Positions 7,145 to 16,275 of a DNA stretch of 64,000 nt are shown here, in pieces. The stretch is taken from the NCBI GenBank assembly GCA_900637705.1, contig LR134390.1, positions 2,542,001 through 2,606,000 of the forward strand, given 5' to 3'. The stretch comes from Fusobacterium varium. GTDB taxonomy: Bacteria; Fusobacteriota; Fusobacteriia; Fusobacteriales; Fusobacteriaceae. The notes under the pieces are model-generated. The model made no database searches, had not been told where the DNA came from, and was given only the letters and a program-made list of their open reading frames with translations. The translations under genes and the position numbers were made by a program. The stretch's first letter is position 1, and each line of letters begins with the position of its first letter.

Positions 7145-8548
7145 GTGAAAAAAGTGATTTTAGATAATTTACTACATTATGCTTTAGAAGCTATGCCCAA
7201 CTGTGTAATCATTGATTTAGACCTTAATATTGTCTATATGAATAAAGTTTATACTGATTTAATAGGAGCTACCCAGGAAGAAGTAATAGGAAAAAATGTA
7301 AAAAAATATCTTCCCAATACTTTGCTAGATGAAATTATAGAAACAGGTAAAGAGCGTATTGGAGATATTTTTCTTGCAAAAAATTTAAAAACTGGCAAAA
7401 CCTTTTCTCTTATAACAAATAAATTTCCAATATATGAAAACAATAAAATAATAGGTGCTCTAGGTATGTCCATTCCACATAGTTCATCATATGGAGTAGA
7501 TACAAAAGATGAGATAGAAAATTTAATTCATAAGGCTAAACTTTACAAACAATACTTAGATAATAAAAAAAATCCTATGTATTCACTAGATCAAATAATA
7601 GGAAAATCAAATGCCATGATGCAAATAAAAGCAACTATTGAAAAATATGCAGATACTGATATCCCAGTATTAATAACTGGAGAAACTGGTACTGGAAAAG
7701 AAGTCATTGCAAATGCTTTTCATCAATTATGCCGTAGATATAATGAAAACTTTGTAAAAATAAATTGTGCTGCTATTCCAAAAGAACTTTTGGAGTCCGA
7801 ATTATTTGGTTATGAACCTGGAGCATTTTCAGGAGCATTAAAAAATGGAAAAATAGGAAAATTTCAACTTGCTGATAATGGTACTATATTACTAGACGAG
7901 ATTGGAGAAATGCCTTTGATTTTACAGTCTAAATTATTAAGAATACTGCAAGAAAAGGAAATTGAAAAAATAGGAGGGTTAAAGCCAATAAAAATAAGTA
8001 CAAGAATTATAGGTTGTACAAATAAAAATATGATAGCTTTGGTTAATGAAAATAAATTTAGAAAAGATCTTTATTATAGAATGAATGCTTTAGAAATAAA
8101 AATTCCTCCTTTAAGAGAACGTGTGGAAGACATTCCTTTATTATGTGATTTCTTTAGAAAAAAAATAAATGATGAATATGGTTATGCCATATCAGAAATA
8201 AGTAAAGAGGTAATTGAAAAATTTATGGATTATTCATGGCCTGGAAATATAAGAGAATTACAACATGTTATGTATAGAGCTTCTATTTTAGCTCATTATG
8301 GTACTCTTACATTAAATGATTTTGATTTTTTCCTTGAAAATTTACAAAACAGTGACTTAGAAAAAATCTCATTTGACTCATTTTCAGAAGAAACTTCCTT
8401 AAAAAAACTTACAATGTCCAATGAAAAAAATGCTATTATTGAAGCTTTAAAAATTACAAAAGGAAATAAATCCAAAGCTGCAAAACTTCTTAAAATAGAC
8501 AGAAGTCGTCTTTACGCAAAAATGAAAAAGCTAGATATTGAATATTAA
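7145..8548 (+). CDS. PAS-domain sigma-54-dependent transcriptional activator (NtrC/AtoC-like)
   Basis: Three domains are visible in 467 residues: an N-terminal PAS sensor (about 8-110), an AAA+ sigma-54 interaction domain (about 145-385) and a Fis-type helix-turn-helix (about 425-465, KSKAAKLLKIDRSRLYAKM). The AAA+ part has Walker A GETGTGKE, Walker B GTILLDEIGEM and the sigma-54 contact loop as GAFSGA, a Ser variant of GAFTGA. It should bind the two palindromes in front of it and activate the divergent CoA-transferase operon, sensing a small molecule through PAS. The start is GTG at 7145 behind AAAGGAG. No phosphoacceptor receiver domain is present, so control is by ligand or redox rather than by a histidine kinase. 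Confidence 0.93.
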   Translation: MKKVILDNLLHYALEAMPNCVIIDLDLNIVYMNKVYTDLIGATQEEVIGKNVKKYLPNTLLDEIIETGKERIGDIFLAKNLKTGKTFSLITNKFPIYENNKIIGALGMSIPHSSSYGVDTKDEIENLIHKAKLYKQYLDNKKNPMYSLDQIIGKSNAMMQIKATIEKYADTDIPVLITGETGTGKEVIANAFHQLCRRYNENFVKINCAAIPKELLESELFGYEPGAFSGALKNGKIGKFQLADNGTILLDEIGEMPLILQSKLLRILQEKEIEKIGGLKPIKISTRIIGCTNKNMIALVNENKFRKDLYYRMNALEIKIPPLRERVEDIPLLCDFFRKKINDEYGYAISEISKEVIEKFMDYSWPGNIRELQHVMYRASILAHYGTLTLNDFDFFLENLQNSDLEKISFDSFSEETSLKKLTMSNEKNAIIEALKITKGNKSKAAKLLKIDRSRLYAKMKKLDIEY

Positions 8549-8555
8549 AAAAATA

Positions 8556-8581
8556 GGTGTTGATACTCTAATATCAACACC
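8556..8581 (-). terminator. Intrinsic terminator of the lysC-dap operon
   Basis: A perfect 9-bp stem GGTGTTGAT/ATCAACACC with an 8-nt loop. Read on the minus strand it is followed by TATTTTTTTAATATT, so it mainly ends minus-strand transcripts coming from the aminotransferase gene; it may also end the plus-strand activator gene, although the U-run is poor that way. Confidence 0.75.
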
Positions 8582-8681
8582 AAATATAGCATAGCTTTAA
8601 TTATTTTTTTATTTTTATTACTATACCTACAGTAATTTTAAGTTTATTTTTTCATCTACCAACAAATCTTTTTATTTAAGC

Positions 8682-9823
8682 TTAATTTTTATATTTTTCC
8701 ACATATTCTTCTATTCTTTCTACTGCTTCTTTCAACTTAGATATATCTACTGTAAGAGATATTCTAAAACATTTCTCTGTTCCAAAAGATATTCCTGGTA
8801 CTACTGCTGTTTGTACTTTTTTCAGCATATCCATTGCAAAATCAAAAGAATTTAATTTTGAAATTTTTGAATAATCTGCAAATATATAAAAAGCTCCTTT
8901 AGGCTCAACTACTTTAAATCCCAGTTCTGTCAGAGCATCTTTCATATATACAGCTCTTTTTTATATATATTCATAAGTTCTTTTCTATCTTCAAATTTTT
9001 CCAGTGCAATCTCTGCTGCTGCAATAGATAAAGCCATTGGAGAGCTCAGTGTATATAAAGTGGTATTCAAGAAATATCTTCTGTATTCTAAGGGAAAAAT
9101 AGTATATCCTATTCTCCACCCTGTCATTGAATGAGATTTTGAAAATCCATTTATTATAATAACCTTATCTTTTATTTTCTCAAAGGAACTAAAAGAATAA
9201 AAATTATAAAATGAAAGTTCACTGTATATTTCATCTGCTATAAGAAATATATCTCTCTTCTCCACAAAATCTGCTATTATTTCCATTTCCTCCAAAGTTA
9301 ATACATTCCCTGTAGGATTACATGGATTGCTTAAGAGAATAGCCTTAGTTTTATCAGAATAATTTTCCTCTAATAATTTTGATGTTATTTTAAAATCTGT
9401 TTTTGTTGTATCCATAAAAATACTCTTAGCATAACATAAATTTACCATTGAAGGATATCCAGGATAGAAAGGTGCTGGTATTATTACCTCATCTCCAGAA
9501 TTTAAAATGGTTCTCAAACATGAAGATAAGGCTTCTGAGGCTCCAACATTTATAATAACATTATCCATTACATAACTAGAACCATATTTTCTATTATAAT
9601 AATCTGCTACCAATGTTCTGATTTTTTCTCCACCACCAGTAGGAGGATATCTTAACTGATGCTCTGCCCCATATTTTAATGCTTCTGTTATAAGTTCTTT
9701 GGGAGAAGGTATATCTGGCTCTCCTATTGTGAGATCTATTGCATTTGAATATTTCCTTGATTCTTCATTAAGAGCTCTGATAAGAGAGTATTCAAGTTTT
9801 AACACTTCTCTGTTTATTTCCAT
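8682..9823 (-). pseudogene. Class I/II aminotransferase of DAP synthesis, split by a single-base frameshift
   Basis: Two reading frames make one aminotransferase: residues 1-293 (9823 to 8942) and an 87-residue C-terminal piece (8945 to 8682). Adding one A to the run of six (T6 at 8957-8962 on the plus strand) joins them into 380 residues, the normal length. The first part has ITIGEP-like TIGEPDIPSP, SNPCNPTGN, DEIYSEL and the PLP-lysine region GFSKSHSMTGWRIGY; the second has the family end FRISLT. As the last gene after dapH it most likely transaminates N-acetyl-2-amino-6-oxopimelate (PatA/DapX role). As written, the product would lack the C-terminal domain. Sequencing error is more likely than a real mutation because the same defect recurs elsewhere in this window. 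Confidence 0.85.
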
Positions 9824-9832
9824 TTTATCCTC

Positions 9833-10537
9833 CTATTTTCTCAAATCATCTACCAACTGTGTCTTTTCTAATGTTTTTTCATCTACATTTTTTACTATTC
9901 TGGCAGGATTTCCTATAACAACTGCACCTGCTGGAACATCTTCAATAACTACTGCTCCTGCTCCTACCACTGCTCCTGTACCTATTTTCACTCCTTCTAT
10001 AATGACAGCATTAGCTCCTACAAGAACTCCATCTTCAACTACTACTGGCTTAGCTGATGGTGGTTCTACAACTCCAGCAAGAACTGCTCCTGCTCCTATA
10101 TGACAGTTTTTTCCAACTGTAGCTCTACCTCCAAGAACTGCTCCCATATCTATCATAGTATTATCTCCAATTACTGCTCCTATATTTATTACTGCTCCCA
10201 TCATAATGACAGCATTATTTCCTATAGTTACTTTATCTCTTATAATAGCTCCTGGCTCTATTCTTGCATTTATATTTCTATAATCTAAAGTTGGTACTCC
10301 TGAATTTCTTCTATCATTTTCTATATAGAAATCTGTTATATTATCTCTATATTTTTCCAATACTCTGTTTATTTCATCTGATTCTCCTATCAGTATATAT
10401 GAACCATTTCCTCTAAAGATTTTAGCTGAAGTTTCAATGTTAGCCATATCTCCATTTATATATGCCTTTACAGGTGTTCTTTTTTGTGAATTTTTTATAA
10501 ATGCTATTATTTCTTCTGCTGTATTTAAGTTTATCAT
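9833..10537 (-). CDS. dapH: Tetrahydrodipicolinate N-acetyltransferase DapH
   Basis: This 234-residue acyltransferase has an N-terminal alpha/beta part followed by left-handed beta-helix hexapeptide repeats (residues about 90-205: [20 protein letters not shown], repeated GA(V/G)V patterns). Size and repeat layout match DapH, which transfers an acetyl group from acetyl-CoA to tetrahydrodipicolinate, opening the acetylase branch to diaminopimelate. It lies between dapB and the aminotransferase in one operon with 8-9 bp gaps. The presence of an acetylase rather than a succinylase agrees with the divergent M20 deacetylase. Confident call. Confidence 0.93.
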   Translation of the reverse strand: MINLNTAEEIIAFIKNSQKRTPVKAYINGDMANIETSAKIFRGNGSYILIGESDEINRVLEKYRDNITDFYIENDRRNSGVPTLDYRNINARIEPGAIIRDKVTIGNNAVIMMGAVINIGAVIGDNTMIDMGAVLGGRATVGKNCHIGAGAVLAGVVEPPSAKPVVVEDGVLVGANAVIIEGVKIGTGAVVGAGAVVIEDVPAGAVVIGNPARIVKNVDEKTLEKTQLVDDLRK

Positions 10538-10545
10538 ATTTCCTC

Positions 10546-11247
10546 CTAATTTCCAAAAATATCTTTCATAGTATATAGCCCTGCTTCTTTTCCAATAAGA
10601 AATTCAGCTGCTTTTAATGCTCCAACAACAAATATCTTTTTAGACATTGCTGTATGTTTTATCTCTATAATTTCATCTTCTCCACAAAAAAGAACTGAGT
10701 GTTCTCCAACAATAGTTCCTCCCCTTAAAGAATGAATTCCTATTTCATATTTTTCTCTTTTGCTGTTTCCTTCTCTCCCATACTGCTCTCTCATATTTTC
10801 AGGACAACTTTTTTCTATAGTTTCAACTAAAGTTTTAGCCGTTCCACTTGGTGAATCCACTTTCTTATTATGATGTTTTTCTACTACTTCTATATCATAA
10901 TTTTCATAAAGTACTGGAACTATTCTCTCAAGAATATCATTCAAAAGATTTACTCCCAAAGACATATTTGAAGAAAGAAGCACAGGAATCACTTCAGCTG
11001 TTTTTTTTATTTTCTTCAATGTTTCATCTGAATATCCAGTAGTTGCAATAACCAAAGGTATTTTTTTATTTTTGGAATAATCTAAAAGAGAATCCAGTCT
11101 TGAATAATGAGAAAAATCTATTATTACATCTCCAGTTTCAACAGTGAGTTCATCTGCAAAACCTGTTACTCTCATATCCTTATTGTTTTCTGCTGTTTCC
11201 TTTATCAATCTCCCCATTACTCCAGTTCCATGTATTATTATTTCCAT
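10546..11247 (-). CDS. dapB: 4-hydroxy-tetrahydrodipicolinate reductase DapB
   Basis: DapB reduces the DapA product with NAD(P)H to tetrahydrodipicolinate. The N-terminal Rossmann motif reads [10 protein letters not shown] and the catalytic block reads [15 protein letters not shown] (about residues 123-137), with the HH pair and Lys of the family. Length is 233 residues, slightly short of the usual 245-270, which is common for compact anaerobe forms. Its start overlaps the dapA stop by 10 bp, so translation is probably coupled. Part of the lysine-riboswitch operon that starts at lysC. Confidence 0.94.
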   Translation of the reverse strand: MEIIIHGTGVMGRLIKETAENNKDMRVTGFADELTVETGDVIIDFSHYSRLDSLLDYSKNKKIPLVIATTGYSDETLKKIKKTAEVIPVLLSSNMSLGVNLLNDILERIVPVLYENYDIEVVEKHHNKKVDSPSGTAKTLVETIEKSCPENMREQYGREGNSKREKYEIGIHSLRGGTIVGEHSVLFCGEDEIIEIKHTAMSKKIFVVGALKAAEFLIGKEAGLYTMKDIFGN

Positions 11248-12125
11248 CCTGTCACCTCATGAGCAATAAGTATATCTCTTAATTTTGCTCTATTTGATTC
11301 CTCCATCATTCCCAATGGAAGTCTGCAATTTCCTACTTCATATCCAAGAAAATTCATAGCTTCTTTTATTGGAACTGGATTTGTTTCAAGAAACAAAGCA
11401 TTTACAAGATCATTATATTTCAGCTGCAATTCTCTGGCTTTCTCTATATCTCCATTTAAAAATGAAACTACCATTTCATGATTTATATCAGGAATTATAT
11501 TTGCTGATACAGAAATTACTCCTTTTCCACCCAAAGAAAGAACTGGAACAACCATATCATCATTTCCTGAATAAATATCAAGTTCCGGCACCTCTCTTGC
11601 AACTTCTGCAACATATGATATATTTCCACTGGCTTCTTTTAAAGCTGTTATATTTTCTATTTGTGCCAATTTTTTCAAAAGTGAAATAGAGAGATTTACC
11701 CCTGTTCTTGAAGGAACATTATATAGAATGATAGGAATTTTTACTGCTTCTGCTATTGCTTTATAGTGCTCATATATTCCATTTTCATTCCCTTTATTAT
11801 AGTATGGAGTAACTACTAAAAGTCCATTTACTCCAGTTCTTTCTGCTCTTTTACTAAACTCCACAGCATTTTTGGTATTATTTGAACCAGTTCCTGCTAT
11901 CACAGGTATTCTATTATTTATTATTTCCACTGTAAACTCCATTAATGAAATTTTTTCTTCATCAGTAAGAGTGCTTCCTTCACCTGTAGTTCCTGACACG
12001 ATTATTGCATCTGTATGGTTTATTACATGAAATTCAAGTATTTCTCTAAGTCTTGAATAATTTATTTCATTATTTTCATCAAACGGAGTTATAAGAGCAA
12101 CTCCTGATCCTGTAAATAATCTCAT
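11238..12125 (-). CDS. dapA: 4-hydroxy-tetrahydrodipicolinate synthase DapA
   Basis: DapA condenses pyruvate with aspartate semialdehyde. The 295-residue TIM-barrel shows GTTGEGSTL near residue 45, the tyrosine motif YNVPSRTG (about 136) and the Schiff-base lysine in ALKEASGN (about 164), all standard. It lies between asd and dapB, overlapping dapB by 10 bp. The start ATG has an AGGAGG site and follows asd by 15 bp. Feedback inhibition by lysine is known for many DapA enzymes; here transcription is additionally under the riboswitch upstream of lysC. Confidence 0.96.
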   Translation of the reverse strand: MRLFTGSGVALITPFDENNEINYSRLREILEFHVINHTDAIIVSGTTGEGSTLTDEEKISLMEFTVEIINNRIPVIAGTGSNNTKNAVEFSKRAERTGVNGLLVVTPYYNKGNENGIYEHYKAIAEAVKIPIILYNVPSRTGVNLSISLLKKLAQIENITALKEASGNISYVAEVAREVPELDIYSGNDDMVVPVLSLGGKGVISVSANIIPDINHEMVVSFLNGDIEKARELQLKYNDLVNALFLETNPVPIKEAMNFLGYEVGNCRLPLGMMEESNRAKLRDILIAHEVTGWK

Positions 12126-12140
12126 TTATTTCCTCCTATG

Positions 12141-13121
12141 TTATATTTCTCTAAAAAGTTCTGCTATTTGAACAGCATTTGTTGCTGCCCCTTTTCTTAT
12201 ATTGTCAGCAACTACCCATAAATTTACCCCTTTTTCTGTACTAAAATCTCTTCTTACTCTTCCTACCAGTACTTTATCCTGACCAGTAGCATCAGTAGCC
12301 AGAGGATATTTATTGAAATTTATATCGTCTACAAGTATTATTCCATCAAAACTTCCTAAAACCTCTTTTATCTCTTTTAAAGTGAAATCTTTTTCTAATT
12401 CTACTGTAACAGAAACAGAATGTGAATTTATCACTGGTACTCTTACACATGTAGCTGTCACAGGAAGATCTGGAATCCCTAATATTTTTCTTGTTTCCTC
12501 TATCATTTTTATTTCTTCTTTTGTATATCCATTTTCTAAAAATTTATCAATATGAGGAAGACAGTTGTTAACTATTGAATGAGGATAAGTTTTCGGTTTT
12601 TCCCCTCTAAGTCCATTTTCCAAATCTTCAATTCCTTTATATCCACTTCCAGATACTGCTTGATAAGTACTATAAATAACTCTTTTCAACCCATATTTTT
12701 CTTCCAACGCTTTCAAAGGCAGCATACATTGAATAGTTGAACAATTAGGATTTGCTATTATCCCTCTATTTTTAAAAGCTATTTCTGAGTTCACTTCTGG
12801 CACTATAAGAGGAACTCCACTTTCCATTCTCCATGCAGATGAATTATCTATAACTAATACTCCTTTCTCCACTGCTATTGGAGCAAACTTTTTACTTACA
12901 TCTCCACCAGCAGAAAATAATGCAATATCTATATCTCTATCAAAACTATTTTCTGTAAGTTCTTCCACTGTATACTCTTTATCTTTAAACCTTACTTTAT
13001 TTCCTGCACTTCTCTTTGAAGCAAAAAGGAAAAGCTCTGTTAGATTGAAATTTCTTTCTTCCAGTACTTTTAAAAATGTTCTTCCTACTAATCCAGTAGC
13101 TCCCACTATGGCAATTTTCAT
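12141..13121 (-). CDS. asd: Aspartate-semialdehyde dehydrogenase
   Basis: This enzyme reduces aspartyl phosphate to aspartate semialdehyde with NADPH. The N-terminus has the nucleotide-binding GATGLVGRTFL, and the active-site cysteine lies in IANPNCSTIQC (about residue 128). The later segment with CVRVPV and HSVSV (about 232-244) holds the second catalytic region. Length (326) is typical. It follows lysC by 9 bp and precedes dapA by 15 bp in the DAP operon, so it is probably dedicated here to lysine/DAP supply, although it can also feed threonine and methionine synthesis. Confidence 0.96.
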   Translation of the reverse strand: MKIAIVGATGLVGRTFLKVLEERNFNLTELFLFASKRSAGNKVRFKDKEYTVEELTENSFDRDIDIALFSAGGDVSKKFAPIAVEKGVLVIDNSSAWRMESGVPLIVPEVNSEIAFKNRGIIANPNCSTIQCMLPLKALEEKYGLKRVIYSTYQAVSGSGYKGIEDLENGLRGEKPKTYPHSIVNNCLPHIDKFLENGYTKEEIKMIEETRKILGIPDLPVTATCVRVPVINSHSVSVTVELEKDFTLKEIKEVLGSFDGIILVDDINFNKYPLATDATGQDKVLVGRVRRDFSTEKGVNLWVVADNIRKGAATNAVQIAELFREI

Positions 13122-13130
13122 TATTTCCTC

Positions 13131-14336
13131 CTAAAGTCCAAATTCTATAGCAGCTGACTCTACTGCTCTATTTATTAAATTTCTATCTACACTGCATGAT
13201 ATACTTATTTCAGAAGTAGTTACCTGATAAAATTCCACTCCAGCATTACTTAGTGCTGAAAAAAATCTTCCTGCAATTCCTGAATTATTTATCATTCCAA
13301 TTCCTACAACTGATATCATACCTAGATTATCTTCATATTCTATTTCTATTTCTGGATATTTACTTTTTATTTGCTTCACTACCTGATCTAGCAGATATTT
13401 CTCCCCAAGAGTACAGCTGAATGATATATCTGTTTTTCTATTTCTGTTTATATTTTGTGTAATCATATTTATATTTAATCCACAACTGTTTATTGTTGAA
13501 AATATATCTGCTATTTTCTTTGATGAATATTCTATATTTGAAATTGTAGTCACAATTATTTCATTTGCTACACTCAAACCAGTTACTAATTTTTCTTCTA
13601 AAGCACTATCTCTCTCCATGATATATGTACCTCCTGCTTCACTTAAACTTCTTCCTACAAAAATTGGTATATTAAATTTCTTCCCTAATTCTACAGCTCT
13701 TGTTTCCATAACTCCTGCACCAAGATGTGCCATTTCCATCATCTCCTCATATGAAATCTTATCCAGTAATTTTGCATTTTTATATATTCTCGGATCTACA
13801 CTATATATTCCCTCTACATCAGTATATATTCTACATTCACATTTTAAAGCAGCAGCTAATGCCACTGCACTTGTATCTGAGCCTCCTCTTCCCAATGTTG
13901 TTATATCTCCATTTTCATTAACTCCCTGAAATCCAGTTACTATAACTATCTTCCCCTCTTTTAGATAACTTTCTATTCTCTCTACCTCTATGCTTTTTAT
14001 CTTGCTCTTTGTATGTATTCCCATTGTTTTTACATTAGCTTGTGTCCCAGTAAGAGATACTGCCTTTTCTCCCTTGGCATTTAATGCTATTGAAAGAAGT
14101 GCAACTGTCTGTTGTTCTCCAGTTGAAAGAAGAGAATCCAGTTCCCTCTGATTAGGACTAGAAGAAATTTCATTTGCCATCTTTATCAAAGTATCTGTTG
14201 TCTTTCCCATTGCTGAAGCAACAACAACAATTTCATCATACTTTTCCTTCTTCAACTTGCTAATATACCCAGAAATTGCTTTTATTTTTTCTATTGTTGC
14301 TACACTTGAACCACCATACTTTAATACTACTCTCAT
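13131..14336 (-). CDS. lysC: Aspartate kinase LysC
   Basis: LysC phosphorylates aspartate, the entry step to lysine/DAP. The kinase domain starts with VLKYGGSSVATIEKI and holds TLGRGGSDTSAVALAAAL (about 150); two ACT domains fill the C-terminal third (about 265-401). Length (401) is that of monofunctional aspartokinases. It is the first gene of the operon and is preceded by a lysine riboswitch with its own terminator. ACT domains of this class normally bind lysine, so both transcriptional and allosteric lysine control are expected. Confidence 0.96.
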   Translation of the reverse strand: MRVVLKYGGSSVATIEKIKAISGYISKLKKEKYDEIVVVASAMGKTTDTLIKMANEISSSPNQRELDSLLSTGEQQTVALLSIALNAKGEKAVSLTGTQANVKTMGIHTKSKIKSIEVERIESYLKEGKIVIVTGFQGVNENGDITTLGRGGSDTSAVALAAALKCECRIYTDVEGIYSVDPRIYKNAKLLDKISYEEMMEMAHLGAGVMETRAVELGKKFNIPIFVGRSLSEAGGTYIMERDSALEEKLVTGLSVANEIIVTTISNIEYSSKKIADIFSTINSCGLNINMITQNINRNRKTDISFSCTLGEKYLLDQVVKQIKSKYPEIEIEYEDNLGMISVVGIGMINNSGIAGRFFSALSNAGVEFYQVTTSEISISCSVDRNLINRAVESAAIEFGL

Positions 14337-14365
14337 AAAAAAATCTCCTTTTGAAATATTTTGTA

Positions 14366-14396
14366 ATAAAAAAACCAGCAGATTGCAGTCTGCTGG
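14366..14396 (-). terminator. Riboswitch-controlled terminator before lysC
   Basis: CCAGCAGACTGCAATCTGCTGG on the minus strand folds into a stem of CCAGCAGA with TCTGCTGG, followed by seven U residues. It sits between the lysine aptamer and the lysC start, the standard expression platform for a lysine OFF switch. Confidence 0.85.
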
Positions 14397-14454
14397 TCAA
14401 TATTCATCACAAAAAATTAAAATAAAATTATTAAAATTTTCCATTAGAAAAAAG

Positions 14455-14630
14455 ACTCACAGAAAGCACAACATTGAATATTCAATGACAGTTATACAGA
14501 TGTTATCTGCATTCCCAAAATTGATTTGTCTGCCTCACAAAACCAAAATTTCGGCAATCTCCCCTTTTACTATATCTCATAGCTGGCTGGCTCCTTATAG
14601 TTACTCTTGTCAATTGCTCCTCAATCTGTT
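14455..14630 (-). ncRNA. Lysine riboswitch (L box) of the lysC-dap operon
   Basis: The minus-strand leader shows lysine-aptamer blocks in the right order: GATTGAGGAGC near the 5' end, AAGAGTAA, then AAAGGGGAGATTGCCGAA, and ACTGTCATTGA, closing with CTTTCTGT that pairs with ACAGA in P1. These match the conserved core of the L-box family. The aptamer is followed by a terminator hairpin at 14366-14396. When lysine is bound, termination should dominate and shut off lysC, asd, dapA, dapB, dapH and the aminotransferase. Confidence 0.9.
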
Positions 14631-14766
14631 TATTTATTTAAGTGAAATTTTACAACACAATTTAAAAATTTAATAATTCAAAATATATATTTTTAAAATA
14701 CAAAAAATATATTATTATTTTTTCATAAATTACTATATACTTTTTTAAATATAGTTTAAATAATTT

Positions 14767-14930
14767 TGATAGAGGTGCATGGAACATCAGTAAAAATACT
14801 TAGTCTGGCAGACTGCGAGGTATTTTGAAAGGGAACTTTGCCGAAATGGAGATATCGCCTGATATCTTTGTTGGCAGTATGAAGAATATTTATACTGCTG
14901 TCATTGGTTTTTATCAATGGAGTGCTGTCT
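14767..14930 (+). ncRNA. Second lysine riboswitch, upstream of the M20 deacetylase
   Basis: The plus strand reads GATAGAGGTGC at 14768, then AAAGGGAACTTTGCCGAA, then GCTGTCATTGG and a closing GTGCTGTCTGG. These are the hallmark L-box segments and match the family consensus better than the lysC copy. A terminator with a U-run follows at 14974-15002. The switch faces away from the lysC riboswitch, so lysine controls both arms of a divergent locus. Open reading frame across 14904-15027 is not coding: it runs through the aptamer end and terminator. Confidence 0.93.
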
Positions 14931-14973
14931 GGAAATAGATTTTTTTTGATGTTTTTTATTGTCAGAAATTTTT

Positions 14974-15002
14974 ATCACAGCTCTCATAGCTGTGATTTTT
15001 TT
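14974..15002 (+). terminator. Riboswitch terminator before the M20 deacetylase
   Basis: ATCACAGCT-ctcat-AGCTGTGAT is a perfect 9-bp stem followed by seven T residues, just 25 bp before the M20 start codon. It forms the expression platform of the plus-strand lysine riboswitch. Confidence 0.85.
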
Positions 15003-15027
15003 ATTATATCAATATTGGAGGATAAAA

Positions 15028-16220
15028 ATGAATTTACAAAATATTTTTTTAATGGCATAGAAAACTGTGAACAGTGGTTCATAAATGTGAGAAGAGAGCT
15101 TCATCAGCACCCTGAACTTGATTTTAATTTGCCTGAAACTACTGGAATAATATGCAAATATCTTGATGAAATAAAAATTCCATATAAGACAGGTATTGGA
15201 AAAAGTGGAATAGTTGCTGATCTTAAAGGTAAAAACAGCAATATCACAATAGCATTAAGAGCTGATATTGACGCTCTTCCTATTCTCGAAAATACAGAAT
15301 GTGAATATTCATCAAAAAATATAGGGAGAATGCATGCCTGTGGTCATGATGTTCATACTTCCATTCTTTTAGGTACAGCTAAGATTTTAGCTGCTAAAAA
15401 AGAAGAACTCCCATGCAATGTAAGATTTATATTTCAGCCTGCTGAAGAAACAACTGGTGGAGCTGTTCCCATGATAGAAGATGGAGTGCTTGAAGGTGTC
15501 AATTGTATATTTGGTTTACATGTAGACCCTTCTACAGAAGCAGGAAAAATAGCTGTTAAATATGGAGCAATGAATGCCTCAGCTACAGATGTAAATATAA
15601 AAATAACAGGAAAAAGCTGTCATGGAGCTTATCCCAGTGGGGGAGTTGATGCAGTTGTAACAGCTGCTTATGTCATCACAGCATTACAGACTATTGTCAG
15701 CAGAAACATTGATTCAAGAGATTCTCTTGTATTGACTTTTGGAACTATGCAAAGTGGTACAAAAGAAAATATAGTAGCACAGGAAGCTTTCTGCTGTGGT
15801 ACCATGAGAAGTCTTTCCAATTCTGTTAGAGATAAGGCTAAAAAAAGAATTAATTCTATAGTTGAGATGGTAAGTGCTGCCTATGAAGCTAAAGGGGAAG
15901 TTTTTTATCGTGACAGCTACAATGCCCTTATAAATCATGATGAATATGTTGACTTAATCAAAACCAATGGAGAAAATATTTTAGGAGTGGATAAAGTAAA
16001 AATAAAAGCTCTTCCTGATATGGGAGTAGAAGATTTTGCTTATTTCCTTGAAAAAATACCTGGAGCTTTTTTCAATTTAGGAGTGGGAAACAAAGAAAAG
16101 AAAATAACAGCTCCTCTCCACAATGATAAATTTAATATTGATGAATCAGCTATTATTGTGGGAATAAAAATGCAGATAGCTAATATACTTTCAGCCTATG
16201 AAAAATTTTCCATTAAGTAA
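15028..16220 (+). pseudogene. M20 amidohydrolase, likely N-acetyldiaminopimelate deacetylase, with a frameshift at codon 7
   Basis: The proper start is the ATG at 15028, 5 bp after GGAGG, but its frame stops after ten codons. One more T in the T7 run (15034-15042 region) joins MNLQNIFFNG to the long frame, giving 397 residues, normal for M20 hydrolases. The body carries the metal motif ACGHDVHTS, the catalytic PAEETTGGA and GLHVDP. The lysine riboswitch in front and the divergent acetylase-type dap operon point to deacetylation of N-acetyl-LL-DAP; a hippurate/IAA-amino-acid hydrolase-like amidase is the alternative. The N-terminal break is probably a sequencing error, since the same lesion recurs in this window. 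A plus-strand start at 14904 is rejected because it lies inside the riboswitch. Confidence 0.85.
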
Positions 16221-16275
16221 ATATTTATCTTTTTTATATCTCTAACAAATAAAAAATACTCTAAAATCTTTTAAA

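Noticed and set aside
9699-10288. Thr/Ala/Pro-rich plus-strand frames over dapH
   Set aside because: Low-complexity mirror of the hexapeptide-repeat codons of dapH; no ribosome site and the opposite frame is a clear enzyme.
14904-15027. Upstream extension of the M20 coding frame
   Set aside because: It reads through the end of the lysine aptamer and the terminator hairpin; there is no ribosome site, and the real ATG with GGAGG is at 15028.
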